NCBI GenBank assembly: GCA_022559845.1
Contig: CM040127.1
Span: 36,356,708-36,420,707 of the forward strand
DNA: 64,000 bases
DNA from: Amorphophallus konjac
Lineage: Eukaryota; Streptophyta; Magnoliopsida; Alismatales; Araceae
Reading direction: 5' to 3'
The position numbers and the translations under genes are program-made. Under the pieces are notes generated by a model. The model was not told where the DNA came from. It did no database searches and worked only from the letters and a program-made list of their open reading frames with translations. Of the stretch, positions 1-11,279 are shown in pieces (position 1 is the stretch's first letter; each line of letters begins with the position of its first letter).

Positions 1-2556
1 AACACGACCTCAACATATCCTCCAAAGTCTGGATGGTCCTCTCAGACAGACCGTCCGACTGAGGATGGTACGCCGAGCTAAAAGTCAACTCAGTGCCCAA
101 ATCTCTCTGGAAGCTCCTCCAGAATCTCGAAGTGAAGCGAGGATCACGATAGGACACAATAGAGTTGAGAACTCCATGCAACGGAACGATCCGCTCCACA
201 TACAGACGGGCCAACTTATGCACACTCCAACTGACTTTGATCGGCAACAACCGAGCCGTCTTCGTCAGTCTATCCACCAGCAACCAAATACTATCATGCC
301 CACTGGATGTCCTCGTTAACCCAACCACAAAATCAGTGGTCACGTGGTCCCACTTCTACGCGGAAATCTCCAAGAGCTGAAGTGTACCACCCGATCGCTG
401 GTGCTCCGCCTTCACTTGCTGGCAAATCAGACATTTGGCCACAAACTCTGCAACATCTCTCTTCATCCCAGGCCACCAGAACCGTCTCTTCAAAGTATGG
501 TACATCTTCGCCGATCCCGGGTGCACGGCATACCGACTCCCATGAGCCTCTCGTAATACCGCGCGCCTCACCTGCTCCTTGGCCGGGACGTACAGCCTAC
601 CTCTAAACCTCACAGCTCCATCCTCACCCAACTCCACCTCGGCCATCGACAGAATTCGAGGTAGCTCGGGGTCCGCATGCTGAGCCTCCGTCACCTGGCG
701 ACGAATAACTAGCGTGACTGTCAAGCTCGCGAGAACAGCCGAACCCTGATCCCGTGGGATCTTGAGCCTAAAAGTCATGACCGGCACTTGCTCTCATAAC
801 CTCCACCTCCGCAACAACATCCGACTGACCACCACCTTCCTACTCAAAGCATCAGCCACGACATTCATCCTACCAGGCTGATAGGACAGAGTGAAATCAT
901 AATCCTTCATGTACTCCATCCACCTCCTCTGCCTGAGGTTAAGATCCTTCTGGGTAAACACATATCTCAAACTCTGATGGTCAGTAAAAATCTCGAACTT
1001 CTCACCGTACAGATAATGTCTCCAGATCTTTAGAGCGAAGATCACCGCCGCCAACTCAAGATCATGAGTGGGGTAGTTCTACTCATGTGGCTTCAATTGA
1101 CGAGATGCATACGCCACAACTCTACCATGCTACATCAGCACAACACCCAAACCTATCCTGAAAGCGTCTGTACATACCACAAAATCTCCCGATCCCGAAG
1201 GTAACACCAACACCGGAGCAGTAGTGAGCAGTCTCTTCAGCTCCATGAAGCTCCGCTCACACTCCTCTGCCCAGACAAACGGCACATCCTTCCGCGTAAG
1301 CCTGGTCATCGAGGCCGCAATGCGGGAAAAATGCTAGATAAATCTCCTATAATAGCCTGCAAGCCCCAAAAAGCTCCGAATCTCCGTGAAAGAACTCGGC
1401 CTCGGCCACTGTACTACAGCCTCGACCTTGGTCGAGTCCACGGAAACACCATCACCAGAAATCACATGCCCCAAAAAGTGCACCTCACGAAGCCAGAACT
1501 CACACTTGCTGAGCTAGACATACAACTGGTGATCCCGCAAGGTCTGCAACACGACTCTCAAATGATGCACATGCTCCTCAGCAGACGGCGAATACACAAG
1601 GATGTCGTCCACAAACACGACCACGAACTGGTCCAGATACGGACGAAACACCCTATGCATCAAATCCATAAACGTTACGGGGGTATTGGTGAGCCCAAAC
1701 AGCATCACCAAGAACTCATAATGTCCGCACCTCGAATGGAATGCAGTCTTCTCAATGTCAGACTCTCGGATCCGTAGCTAGTAATAACTCGACCTCAAAT
1801 CAATCCGCGAAAACACCTGGGCCGACTGAAGCTGATCAAACAAGTCATCAATCCGGAGTAACGGGTACTTGTTCTTGACAGTCCCCTGGTTCAGTCACCG
1901 GTAGTCGATACACAACCTCAGACTACCATCCTTCCTCTTCACAAACAACACAGGCGCACCACAAGGGGAAAAGCTAGGACGAATATACCCCTTGACAAGC
2001 AACTCCTGCAACTGCGCCTTTAACTCTCTCAATTCCGCCGGTGCCATACGGTAAGGAGCCTTCGACATAGGCATCGTACCTGGCACCACCTCAATCACGA
2101 AATCAATCTCCTGCCGTGGTGGCAACCCTGGCAACTTCTCGGGAAAAACATCGGAAAACTCACACACAACCGGAATATCCTCCACTTCCTGACACTGCTG
2201 ATCAACCATGACCACCGAAGCGAGAAAATCCTGGCACCCTGCATCAAGCAATCTACGGGCCTTAATGGCCGAAATAAAAAAATGGGGAGAGGAAGATCGA
2301 ATATCTTGGAAGTAGAAGATGGGACTGCGAGGATGCTGGAAGTAGATCCTCTTCGAGCTGTAATCCACCATGGCACGATGGGCCTCAAGCCAATCCATGC
2401 CCAAATCACATCAAAGTCTTGAAGCGGCAATGCATAAAGCCTGGCCGGTAGGTTTCGCCCATCGACCCACACAGGCACCTTCTCAAGGCAATTCGGGGTG
2501 AGTATGAAATCACCGGTAGGCAACTCCATTGTCAGGTCACAAGACACCTCGGTCAC
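1..2556 (-). pseudogene. Broken pol (protease, RT, RNase H, integrase) of the decayed gypsy element
   Basis: Segments in order on the minus strand: protease remainder and RT start (2556-1895; fragments such as [16 protein letters not shown] and [11 protein letters not shown]), RT catalytic region (1711-1514; FVDDILVYS), RNase H (1054-794; [18 protein letters not shown]), and the integrase zinc-binding region and core (787 leftward; [20 protein letters not shown]). Each segment matches the same part of the element at 57-62 kb, but they sit in different frames or are separated by stops. Integrase is cut by the window edge. RT can no longer be translated as one product. Judged dead by inspection. 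Confidence 0.88.
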
Positions 2557-3971
2557 CCACTCTGAGCGAAATCCTCTGAAATGAACGAGTGAAACGCACC
2601 AGAATCAAACAAAACTCGAGCCGCACAACCCATAATCAGAAAAGTACCTTCCACCAACTGCGATGCCTCAGCCTCCGCCCTGGTCATGTGCGTAACTCGG
2701 CCTCGGGATCTCTGCCTCCCTACAGTAGCCGATCGCGTCAACTGCGGAAACTGACCCTGCTGCTGATACTGCTGTGGCTGTGGTGGTAATTGCTGGGGTT
2801 GAAACTGCTGCTGCTGAAACTCGTGCGGCTGACGTGGTCTCTGAGGACAGTCACGTGCGATGTGCCCCTGCTGGTCACACCTGAAGCATATCACAGGCGC
2901 CGAGCACTGTCTGCCTGGATGAAAATAGTCGCACCGAGGACACGTGCCCCGAGAACCTCTCACTGAGCCATGATGTTGGTAAGGTGCGGACTGTTGAACA
3001 CTGCTCACTGACTGCTGCCTCGACTCCCTGCGATCTTGATGCCTCTTACCAAAATCGGCGTCCCTGAACAACTTCTTGAGCTTCGAGCCGAAAGATGTCG
3101 AATCTGCTGCTGACACTACGGACGGAGATGCCCCTGAACCGCCTGCTGAGGGCTGCACAGTACTCTGCTGCTGCTGCACGGCCGTTGGCTGACCAAGACT
3201 CGTCTGCGTCTGACCTGCACTGCCATGTCCTCGAGTCCTCTGCAAATCCCCCTCCAACGCCGCTGCTGCTCTGCATGCTGTATCCAGGTTGGCCACACTC
3301 GACGCAAGCAGGGGATGCCTCAGCTCTGGCCTCAAACCCCTGACAAATTGCTCGGTCTTCAGCTCCTCATCCGCCACAATGTGCGGCGCATAACACCCCA
3401 GCTCAATGAACCTGGATCGGTATTGCATCACCGTCATATCCTCCTGGGTCAATTCCAAGAACTGACGCATCTTCTGCGATCGGATAAAGGACGGATAAAA
3501 AACACGCTCGAAAGCCGTGACGAACTCCCGCCACGCGATCTGCCGAAGAGGACGGGACTGGAACGCTGCCCCCCACTCTGACGTCCACCATGTCCGGGCT
3601 GACCCCTGCAACCAATGGCTAGCCAACATCACCTTCTCCTCCTCAGCACACTTTATAGAACTGAATATCCTCTCCATGTCATCCAGCCACTCTCGAGCTG
3701 CCTCATGATCTGACTGCCCGCTGAAAAGAGACGGTTGGAACTGCAAGAACTCCTTTAGCACACGGCCACGGCCACCTCGGGATGACGAACCTTCGCCAAC
3801 ATCACCCCCTTGCTGCTGAAGAACATACTGATACATGCCCCTGAAGAACTCCTCTGCTCCGAGGACTCTTGCCTCTCTAGCTGCGTCTTCCGGAAACGTT
3901 GCTCTACTCTGCACTTCCTGACCCTCACCTGACTCTTCCTGCTGGGAACGGGTCCTCCTTCTTGGCGCCAT
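2553..3971 (-). CDS. Gag and start of protease of the decayed gypsy element
   Basis: Open frame of 472 residues starting MAPRRRTRSQQ, the same start context as the gag at 61840. The retrotransposon gag domain lies around residues 90-230 (WLDDMERIFSS, QGSARTWW, GLRPELRHPLL). A Gln-rich hinge follows, then a Cys/His cluster (CPRCDYFHPGRQC) and a CCHC knuckle (CFRCDQQGHIARDC) that binds RNA genome during packaging. The frame then runs into the aspartic protease motif DSGAFHSFI; the family consensus has Ser where this copy has Phe next to the catalytic triplet. It stops soon after at SEDFAQSG, while the coding element at 57-62 kb reads through into protease and RT, so this is a premature end. Function is probably lost. 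Confidence 0.9.
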   Translation of the reverse strand: MAPRRRTRSQQEESGEGQEVQSRATFPEDAAREARVLGAEEFFRGMYQYVLQQQGGDVGEGSSSRGGRGRVLKEFLQFQPSLFSGQSDHEAAREWLDDMERIFSSIKCAEEEKVMLASHWLQGSARTWWTSEWGAAFQSRPLRQIAWREFVTAFERVFYPSFIRSQKMRQFLELTQEDMTVMQYRSRFIELGCYAPHIVADEELKTEQFVRGLRPELRHPLLASSVANLDTACRAAAALEGDLQRTRGHGSAGQTQTSLGQPTAVQQQQSTVQPSAGGSGASPSVVSAADSTSFGSKLKKLFRDADFGKRHQDRRESRQQSVSSVQQSAPYQHHGSVRGSRGTCPRCDYFHPGRQCSAPVICFRCDQQGHIARDCPQRPRQPHEFQQQQFQPQQLPPQPQQYQQQGQFPQLTRSATVGRQRSRGRVTHMTRAEAEASQLVEGTFLIMGCAARVLFDSGAFHSFISEDFAQSG

Positions 3972-4111
3972 AGCCCCCTATTAACAGGAAAACAAGCAGC
4001 GGAGTCAATAAAACACATGGGGCCCTAAGCCAATCGCCAACTGTACAGGACATTCATAGACCTTCTGGACCACTGTAATCGTTTAAAGTTCTTATGTACC
4101 TACACAACTCC

Positions 4112-4123
4112 GCTCTGATACCA
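4112..4123 (-). other. Primer-binding site, initiator tRNA-Met type
   Basis: On the minus strand this reads TGGTATCAGAGC, the canonical plant LTR-retrotransposon site complementary to the 3' end of initiator tRNA-Met. It lies two bases inside the LTR boundary at 4126, which fixes orientation and identifies the right-hand LTR as the 5' LTR. Confidence 0.9.
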
Positions 4124-4125
4124 AC

Positions 4126-4189
4126 TGTAACGACCCGAGATCCGAGTATCGGAAAGGAACCGGCACAACTCGGATCTCGGGTCGTTACA
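4126..4189 (-). repeat. 64-bp LTR remnant forming a near-complete hairpin
   Basis: The right LTR of the decayed element is only 64 bp, starting TGTAACGACCCGAGATCC and ending GGGTCGTTACA. Its first 22 bp (4126-4147) and last 22 bp (4168-4189) are exact reverse complements, with about 20 bp between. The first 40 bp resemble the LTR edge at 42698 and 62006, where LTRs are 3.36 kb and at least 2 kb. This is therefore an LTR with nearly everything deleted, not a normal short LTR. The family has only a weak natural terminal inverted repeat (TGTAACG / CATTACA), so the perfect 22-bp arm is unexpected. Confidence 0.75.
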
Positions 4190-5826
4190 ATATCTGGTCT
4201 ATAAGTAAAATGTCTGTCAAATGTTTCAGAAACACTTCAGGTGGCCAACTGCTTACAAACGTAATTTTGCCCAAGAAATGCTCAATCTAGCTCTTGCATG
4301 CAAATTACATAAAAAAATAAACAATACTGAAATGTTGGCTTACCAATCAAATGTATAAATGTGCTATGAAGGATTAAGCTTGAAATCCAAAACATAGTAG
4401 AATGAAATGCCAATGTCTCAGGTGTTTGATGATCCACAATATAGAAGAAGGCAAAAGGCAATTTGTAAAGCACCTCTTTAAATAAATAGGTGCACATGAA
4501 ACAGTCCTTCTATTCACTTTGTGTTGTAAAACTATGGAATGAATTTCCTACAGGTGATGCAGATACTTCAAGATCAAAGTAGTTGTTGCAGTTCTTCTCC
4601 CATCGAGGACTGGAATAATTTTTCTTTTGGAACTATGTGTCATAAAGCATGCCGCCAACTAAGACAACAAATGGGATTTCATCACTCCTATGCAACAGGG
4701 GCCAAAGAAGTTCAGGAAGGTGTCCATCTAATAATGTGAAAAAACTCCAAATGCATAAGAAAAGTAATTTTGCATCGTAAGCATCGGAAGAGTAATTTAG
4801 CAAACCCGAGTGCATGAAGTAACTCAAGCAGTTAAGCATCGGTTTATTGGATGATGTGCACGAAATTTCATTAGACTGCTCTGATAACCAGAACAGTTGA
4901 TTCAAAGTTTTGATGGTAGAAAAAAGGATGAGCATGTTCGCATCCAAGACGTTTTTGAGTTATATGGTGACCTCAGTTGTCTTAAGTAATTCCATGCCCT
5001 TCGTGTTTCAACCATTTAAGAGCTATAAAGTGCACGACCCTTTTCTTTTACAACTTATACAATGCATGATACTATCCACTTCTCCAAAAAACAAGAGCTA
5101 TAAAGTGCAGAATTCCACATGCTAAAAGAAATAACAAACAGAACATATTGGAAGACGAAGAAAATTCTTTTGCACTCATGAAAAGGCCATCAGATATGAT
5201 AAGCCCAAAGAGACCTGTAGACGTACAAATTTGGATGACTCCTTTGAGGGATATGAGATCTTATGGTCCCCCTTTTTAAACCTCCTTTGAGGTATTATCC
5301 CCGCTACGCCCGAGAGCGACAAGAGTTTTGTCCTTTTTACTGATAAAAGGGACCTTAAAGGAGAAGGCTTGCGGTTTGCTTATAAGCACACGCCTATCTT
5401 TGTAGTCTCCAATCTTTGTAGTCTCCAGTATGGGATCTTATAGTCCCCCTTTCTAAGCCCCCACAAGACCAAAACATGGACGCTGCAGATTGTTATTAAT
5501 AATATACTCCATCATGATGTAGAAAGAATGCGCCCATCATATTAGCCTCATAAATGAATCCTCTACAAATGAAATGAATAGCAATAAACAGAGTAATATG
5601 CACCAATTAACTTCGTGGTACCATCCACGCTTCAAAAATATGCACTAAATCAACACCAACCACCCCGTAACACCTCAGTTCTCCGTATACGTTATTCTTC
5701 TCAGATCTAAAACATATCCTATGAAACAACTTGAGAGAGGCAGAGAGAAAGAGGCCAAGAGGACAATTCAAACGCCAAGAACCATGAATTCCGCTATTTG
5801 CTTCGGTAAAGGGGGGTCAAATTTAC

Positions 5827-5919
5827 CGGGGAAGTGACTTGGCGGACACGACTCTCGGCATCAACGATCGCAGTAGCAGCGGCATTCACAGTCTCCACGC
5901 TATTGTTCACTCCCCTCAT
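5827..5919 (-). CDS. Exon 1 of a duplicated proline-rich protein gene (copy B), partial
   Basis: 93 nt, 31 codons, beginning MRGVNNSVETVNAAATAI and ending at a consensus donor (CCG followed by GTAAAT). It differs from copy A exon 1 (25083-25175) at few codons (Asp for Ala at residue 20, Arg for Gln at 26, Ser for Phe at 30), so the frame is preserved. No matching exon 2 exists between here and the left edge, where the intron runs into the gypsy element. Exon 2 is either left of the window or was never duplicated. The start codon is chosen because it matches copy A and the conserved N-terminus of the Arabidopsis At5g52430-type family. Whether copy B makes a functional transcript is unknown. 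Confidence 0.7.
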
Positions 5920-6171
5920 CACTCCTCCCCAGCCACGACAAACCCGAATTCTTCCAATCCACTCACCCCCAACCGGCAGCAGATCGCGGCCTCGCAGTCG
6001 CCGGAAAGCGCTCCAGCAGCAAAAAGTTTCCGCCAGAACCCGGGAAGCTCGCCAGTGGAAACCCTAGGACTACCACCTCGGAGGGCGACACCTAGAACAC
6101 CTTGTTGGGAAAATCCGGCCGGAGAGGAAGTTGAGACGGAGACGACCCGGTGAATGGCGAATGGAGAGGGC

Positions 6172-6179
6172 ATTTATAT
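6172..6179 (-). promoter_or_regulatory. TATA box of gene copy B
   Basis: Minus-strand ATATAAAT about 250 bp above the copy B start codon, at the place equivalent to the copy A TATA box (25419-25425) and in sequence conserved between the duplicates. Confidence 0.6.
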
Positions 6180-6283
6180 GGAAAAAGTGGGTCTCCTTTT
6201 TCCCCCACTCTGCTGCAGCCAGCGTTACGGAGAGAACCCGCCAGTCGAGTCAACCACGCCGGTAAGTCTAGTCGCGGTGTCTT

Positions 6284-8980
6284 TATTAAGGGCTGCAACG
6301 TGTCTGACTCGGTCCGATGGGGTGGAGTCGAGGGTTAGGCTTTAGTTTGGAAACCCAATCTGGGTCAATGGTTCACGAAAACTCTCATAATATCTATCTC
6401 AGTAAAATATATATATATAATTTTAAATATAATAATTTTATAATTTAAAATCTCATTTGAGTATTATGACAACATAAATTAAGAAGATGTACTTTACATT
6501 ATTTTAAATATATATATTATAATTTTTATCTCTAAATCGATGAAATGAATCGAATCAATGTAATTAATCATATTAAAATTTACAAAAAAAAACTCATTAT
6601 CACGGTAATAACAACGCTATTTAAGCTTCTATACCCAGGGAAATTAATCGAAGTACCCTTATGTGGTGAGCGTGACTTGCCGGTGAGAAAGTTGGTTAAG
6701 TTAGATTGGTCAAAAGGAAAAAAGTTTTAGTGATTAAAACACAGGATTAAGGGCAAAGTAATGTGGGAGAATTAGTGGGAGCATGAGAACGTGTCGGGGT
6801 TCCGACGCCCCGCTTGATGAGTGGGTTGGCCATGGCCCCTCGTGCGGATGTGGACCCGGCGCCGAGCGCACTGATGGCTTTCGGATTTATAGCTTTCTTG
6901 CACGGCTCTTCTCGAAATGCGACGCCTTTTTGACTTTTCAGTTTCATTTTTCTTATTATTATGGGAATCAGAGGCCGCTCCCTCTCTGCGTTTTATGAGG
7001 ACGTGGAGTAGTAGTCATTTCTTTAAATATATATATATATATATACTCCTAAAAAAATGTGTGAATTGCTATTGTACTCTTATCTTTATAAAATTTACTC
7101 GTAAATCTTCGATATCTATTAACAAATGGTGTCATGCCCCCAAAGTCGAGTCCTGTGATAACGACGGTATTATCATTTTGCCCTCACTCCCTCTCTCTCA
7201 CACTCTATTCTCTCTCTCTATGAATTTGCAAGGGATGTTGACGCCGGAGAGAGAGAGACCCTCTCTTCCCCCTTTATGCCCCTCTCCAGTCACCCGTCCA
7301 CAAAGAGAGGGAGAGAGACGAGGAGAGAGTGTGTGTTTTCATCGGGGATAGGTTGGGAGACAGTGTGTGTTAAATAGGGATAATTTAGTCATTTGACTCT
7401 TGTTAATTCTAAGTGAAGTTCATCACTGGGACATTACGTTGACGGTAAAGACACGATATGGTGTTGTTTACGATTTCGGAGATTTACATGTAAATTCCAT
7501 AGAGGTGGAGATATAACGATAATTTGGATATTTTTTAAGAATATATAATCAAATTTCCCCTTCAACAATATCCTCTTTACAAGTTCAAAAGCATGGCCAT
7601 CTTTTTTATTTTTATATTATTTTCATAATATTCTTACATCAGTTTAGTGTCAAAAATATCCTCACCTTTAACCTCTCTTAATCTTGATAAAAAAATTAAT
7701 CTTATTTAGAACTTCAAAGAATACTCTATTTTCATCTATACAATTAAATTTTTGGAAGCAAATACCTCTCTAAAAAAGAGTTATTATGAATGGCATATTG
7801 CACCAAAGAGAGAGAGAGAGAGAGATAAAGAGCTACATGAAGTAAAGAGAGAGATTTAAGAAAGATCATGAGTATTTTTGTTTTTTTAAAAAATAATTAA
7901 ATATTAACAATGTTTAAATAACAGATTTTAATAGAATATTAATAGTTAATGATGGCAGGCGTTTTTTTACAAGTATTGCAACATAGCAAAATTATTAAAA
8001 ATAATACAAAAAACAATTTTAAAATCAAACTTGTAAGGAGGGTATATTTGCACAAATCCCTAAAAATTGTTTAAAACACTTGCGGCATGCGGAGACATGT
8101 GCATTCAGATGTAGGAGACTGAGCCGTTTTGGAGATTCATTACGATTGAGTTTGATACTTGTGGACCCCACACTTCTTTGAACATTAAAGGCAGAAAGGT
8201 AAAGGCGTTACGACGAGGCCTATCAACTTCATGGAGGCCAGCATTTGAAGAGAGATCACAATTCAACGGGTGCATAGAAACGGAACTGTACATTGTTCCT
8301 CACATTAATTACCAGAGATGCACAACAAAAATGAAATAAGAGGCGGACTGCGAAGCTTCAGATAATCAAATCACCACAGAAGAGATTCGGAGGGCCACTC
8401 CTACTTAACAACTGATACATATACAACAATGGAAGATGTAAATCGGATCCAGGCCAGAGATCATTTTTTCTGTATTATTGCTGGTACTGGTGGTTGGGGG
8501 GGGGGGAGGGGGGGTTATGGAGGGGAGTTGGGATTAGGGGAGAATGCTCTACAGCTTTTCGTCCGGCTGTGGCATTTCTGCATCATGCTCTGGATTCACA
8601 AAGAAAGCCAATTACCATAACAAAGGGATCGAGAAGGATTTGACTGCAGGGTCAGGCAGAGTGGTCAAGGAGCTTAAGCCGGTGAGGAATGTATAGCCCC
8701 AGCCTAAGAGATAATATGTGTGGAACAGAAGGAGCTGTCCTTAAATGTAGCCAGCAACAAATCTGAGTGAGCTAGGCACAAAGTGCAATTATCATTTTCT
8801 TGAGAAAGCCTCATGAGAAGACAAAGAAAAGCAAATCGGGCAGTGCATCTTCTGTTGTTATGACCTCAAACAGTTTATAGCTCAAGTTTTTAGCATATCA
8901 GGTGTTATAAGTTCTCCCACACAAGCTCGCGAGAAAAGAGGAACACATCTATTATAGCTGGCATTTCATTTTATTACTAA
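6284..8980. other. Intergenic AT-rich DNA with simple repeats, no gene seen
   Basis: Lies between the copy B promoter and the 3' side of gene copy A. It holds a (TA)n tract (7026-7044), a CT/GA-rich stretch (about 7185-7330), a (AG)n tract (7807-7825) and a long G run (about 8492-8514). No open frame with recognisable protein similarity was found. Confidence 0.6.
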
Positions 8981-9245
8981 GCATTCACAACATGGAGATG
9001 TTCTTACCCGAGTAATTAATGTTTTTTTCCCTTGTCAGAAACACCAATATGTCCTCCCATTCCCGAACTTCCATCTGTACACCAGTCAATGGATCCTGTG
9101 ACGCTATTGCAAACCAGGATACATAAAATTTAAGGTTCTGGACAAAAGATAGCTGGTCTTGGATTCCCATCATACCCGCCGCTGGAACCCCAGCACCCAG
9201 GAGCGATTCACAATCAGAATGATACAATCCCATGTACCATAGTAG

Positions 9246-10391
9246 TCAACTGACTCCAGATGGTATCATTGGAAAGAACACCCAGTTCTTCCGATGGCCG
9301 GACTCACTGCCTGCAACCTTCTCATTAGCCCACCAATCTGATCCAACGTTAGCTTCTGCAGAAGTTCCATCAGCATTATCGAATTTGAATTCTTTTGTAG
9401 TGCCAAGAGAAGTAGAATGTTGTAGTTTCTCAGATAACTCAAGATAGGTTTCATCAACACAACCCTCAGAGCTCGGTACTACATCAGGTTTTTGCCCAAT
9501 TTCAGGTGGTGCTGATGCAATTCTACCTGGGAAGTTGGACTCTTTAGCCAAACATCGTGCCACTTCCTCCACAGTTAATTCAAACGATACTCTATGTTCA
9601 ACAACCGCTTCACCATTCCGACATCTATTATCCAAGTCTAAAACACATGCGGCAGCTGAAATTTGACCATCCGAAAGCAAGCCACCATTTATAGAGGAGC
9701 GTCTTGGTGCCAGACTGTCAATGGCCAACTCTTCGGCAGTAAAGATTTTGGGCGGTTCGCCTGTGGGAACCACAGGAAAAAGGCTGACAACTGAAGATCG
9801 GAACTCATGGTCAGGGAAAGGCGATGAAGTGCCAGAGCACACTGAGCTTGGTGAGATGAGGTGGCTAATCGGGCTCCCTGGGTATAATAGGTACGACTGA
9901 AATTCGTATGTGTCACTTTTTCTATGATCTGGAGTCAACAGCTTAGCAAAAGGAACCTCAGGGGATGAAGGTGTTGTCAGATGCACAGGTTCTGGTGGAG
10001 GAGTTAAAGGTGCTGTAGATGGCTCGGTGGTGAACGTGGAGAAAACAGGGGGTGAGACTAGCTGGGTCTCATTTGCATAAGGCCCAATGGCGAAAATAGA
10101 AGCAGGACCACCAGGAGAATAAGCAGTTGCAGCAAGAGCAGTGCGTGACAGTGGGCCTGCAGGGGATAGGGTAGCAGAAGGAGGTTCTGAGTGGAAGAAA
10201 GAGGCCGGAGATGAGGGAGGTGCAATGAAGGGTAGTACAGGAGCAGGTGGTAGAGTTGCATTTTCCATCGGTAAGGGACCAGCACCAGGCAATGTCGGTT
10301 CAGGTACAAAGACTGCATGGCTCACACGCTTGTCATGTTTCTGGAATCCGAAACACCAGTATATACTGAAGCAGCCTCCCCATCTTCTCCT
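9246..10391 (-). CDS. Proline-rich (hydroxyproline-rich glycoprotein family) protein, exon 2
   Basis: Main coding exon, 381 residues plus stop. It opens at a CAG acceptor with RRRWGGCFSIYWCFGFQK, then KRVSHAVFVPEP, the family's conserved block. A Pro/Ser-rich region follows (FIAPPSSPASF, FTTEPSTAPLTPPPEP, PSSPEVPFAKLL), then YEFQSYLLYPGSP, SFELTVEEVARCL, and the conserved C-terminus FFPMIPSGVS. This order matches the Arabidopsis At5g52430/At4g25620 'hydroxyproline-rich glycoprotein family' proteins, whose function is not established; At1g76660-like proteins share the RRRWG start. Joined in phase 0 to exon 1 at 25083-25175 the product is 412 residues, close to the family's usual size. No signal peptide is visible, so cell-wall targeting suggested by the family name is doubtful. 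The reading frame is intact. Confidence 0.87.
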   Translation of the reverse strand, partial: RRRWGGCFSIYWCFGFQKHDKRVSHAVFVPEPTLPGAGPLPMENATLPPAPVLPFIAPPSSPASFFHSEPPSATLSPAGPLSRTALAATAYSPGGPASIFAIGPYANETQLVSPPVFSTFTTEPSTAPLTPPPEPVHLTTPSSPEVPFAKLLTPDHRKSDTYEFQSYLLYPGSPISHLISPSSVCSGTSSPFPDHEFRSSVVSLFPVVPTGEPPKIFTAEELAIDSLAPRRSSINGGLLSDGQISAAACVLDLDNRCRNGEAVVEHRVSFELTVEEVARCLAKESNFPGRIASAPPEIGQKPDVVPSSEGCVDETYLELSEKLQHSTSLGTTKEFKFDNADGTSAEANVGSDWWANEKVAGSESGHRKNWVFFPMIPSGVS

Positions 10392-11279
10392 CTGTCATAA
10401 TGTAAAGATATCGAGTTAAAGGAAATCATCATGTAACTTGAGAAAAGTTATGACTAAAAGATACTACAATTATTTGGTGAAGGTAAAGGTATGCAGGCAT
10501 TCATTCTTAAATAACAAAATAAAGTGATCGCTCCCGTTACAGAGGCATTATGCTTACTATCTAGCCTTTTTAAGATTAAAAAAAATCCCAGATTGAGAAA
10601 GAAATGAGTGCATATTCTATGGAGGTTTAGATCATAATTGCTGCTTGTTGTCTGCAGACAAAATAAATCCAACAGTTAGATTCTTCCTTCTATCTGCCAA
10701 CAAAAGAAATAGTCTATGTGATAACAGGATTTATCTTCTACTGACAAATAAATCACATCTCTGATACTGCTAAGGATCAGCTTGAAACACAAATAAAAAT
10801 GAGATGCAAGGAAAGTAAAATGGAACCCCCTACCCACAAACAAAAAGGGTGAAAATTGAAATCCCCATAAGCACAAAATTTATACTAAACAGGCCAAGCA
10901 ACACTTTAGAACCATTTCATAGGATTTCTGCATCCAACAACATAACTTTGAGGGGGGACCCAAAAAAAATTTTTGAAAGTGGGTAGTACCACTGATTATA
11001 TAAAAGAAAAGAAGGAAGTTACAGGTAAAGAGGGAGAGCTCCCATCAGACTCCCACAAACAAAAGGCGGCACACAACTGTCTGCCCCAGGAGCAAACAAA
11101 GCAAGGAACTAAATTCCAAAAGCCCACACAAACCACCCACCACCCAAGCAAAGCAACCACCCCTCACCCCCCAAAACCTGCCGACATCCCTACTCCACCC
11201 TCTCCAACCCACCGGGCCCTCTCGACAGACCTCAAAAGCCCCTAAATACTCACCCTAGCCCCACGCCTAAGCTGGGCAT

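Larger units (their letters stand above)
1..4189 (-). mobile_element. Decayed Ty3/gypsy (Tekay/Del-type) retrotransposon, left end outside window
   Basis: A minus-strand LTR retrotransposon. Reading right to left it has a short LTR remnant (4126-4189), a primer-binding site matching initiator tRNA-Met (4112-4123), a leader, gag with a CCHC knuckle (3971 down), the protease start, and broken reverse transcriptase, RNase H and integrase segments reaching position 1. The order gag-PR-RT-RH-IN is that of Ty3/gypsy. Residue-level similarity to the coding element at 54704-64000 is high along the length, which places it in the same chromovirus lineage. Stops and frameshifts break pol into at least five pieces, so it is older than that element. 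It lies in the intron side of duplicated gene copy B (4378-6283). The 3' LTR and target duplication are beyond the left edge. Confidence 0.93.
4378..6283 (-). repeat. Segmental duplication copy B (promoter, exon 1 and start of intron 1)
   Basis: By eye this stretch aligns along most of its length with 23914-25505. Matches include the AGAAGGCAAAAGGCAATTT region near 4445, the untranslated and coding part of exon 1, the TATA box and about 100 bp above it. Copy B carries extra DNA at about 5225-5465, with two similar GATCTTATGGTCCCCC / GATCTTATAGTCCCCC blocks, that is missing from copy A and is probably a small insertion of unknown class. Homology fades at about 4378, just before the gypsy element at 4189. 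Confidence 0.85.

Noticed and set aside
8985..9233. 82-codon minus-strand frame just after the gene A stop
   Set aside because: Most likely 3' untranslated sequence; the family ends at the FFP...GVS terminus and no further exon is expected.
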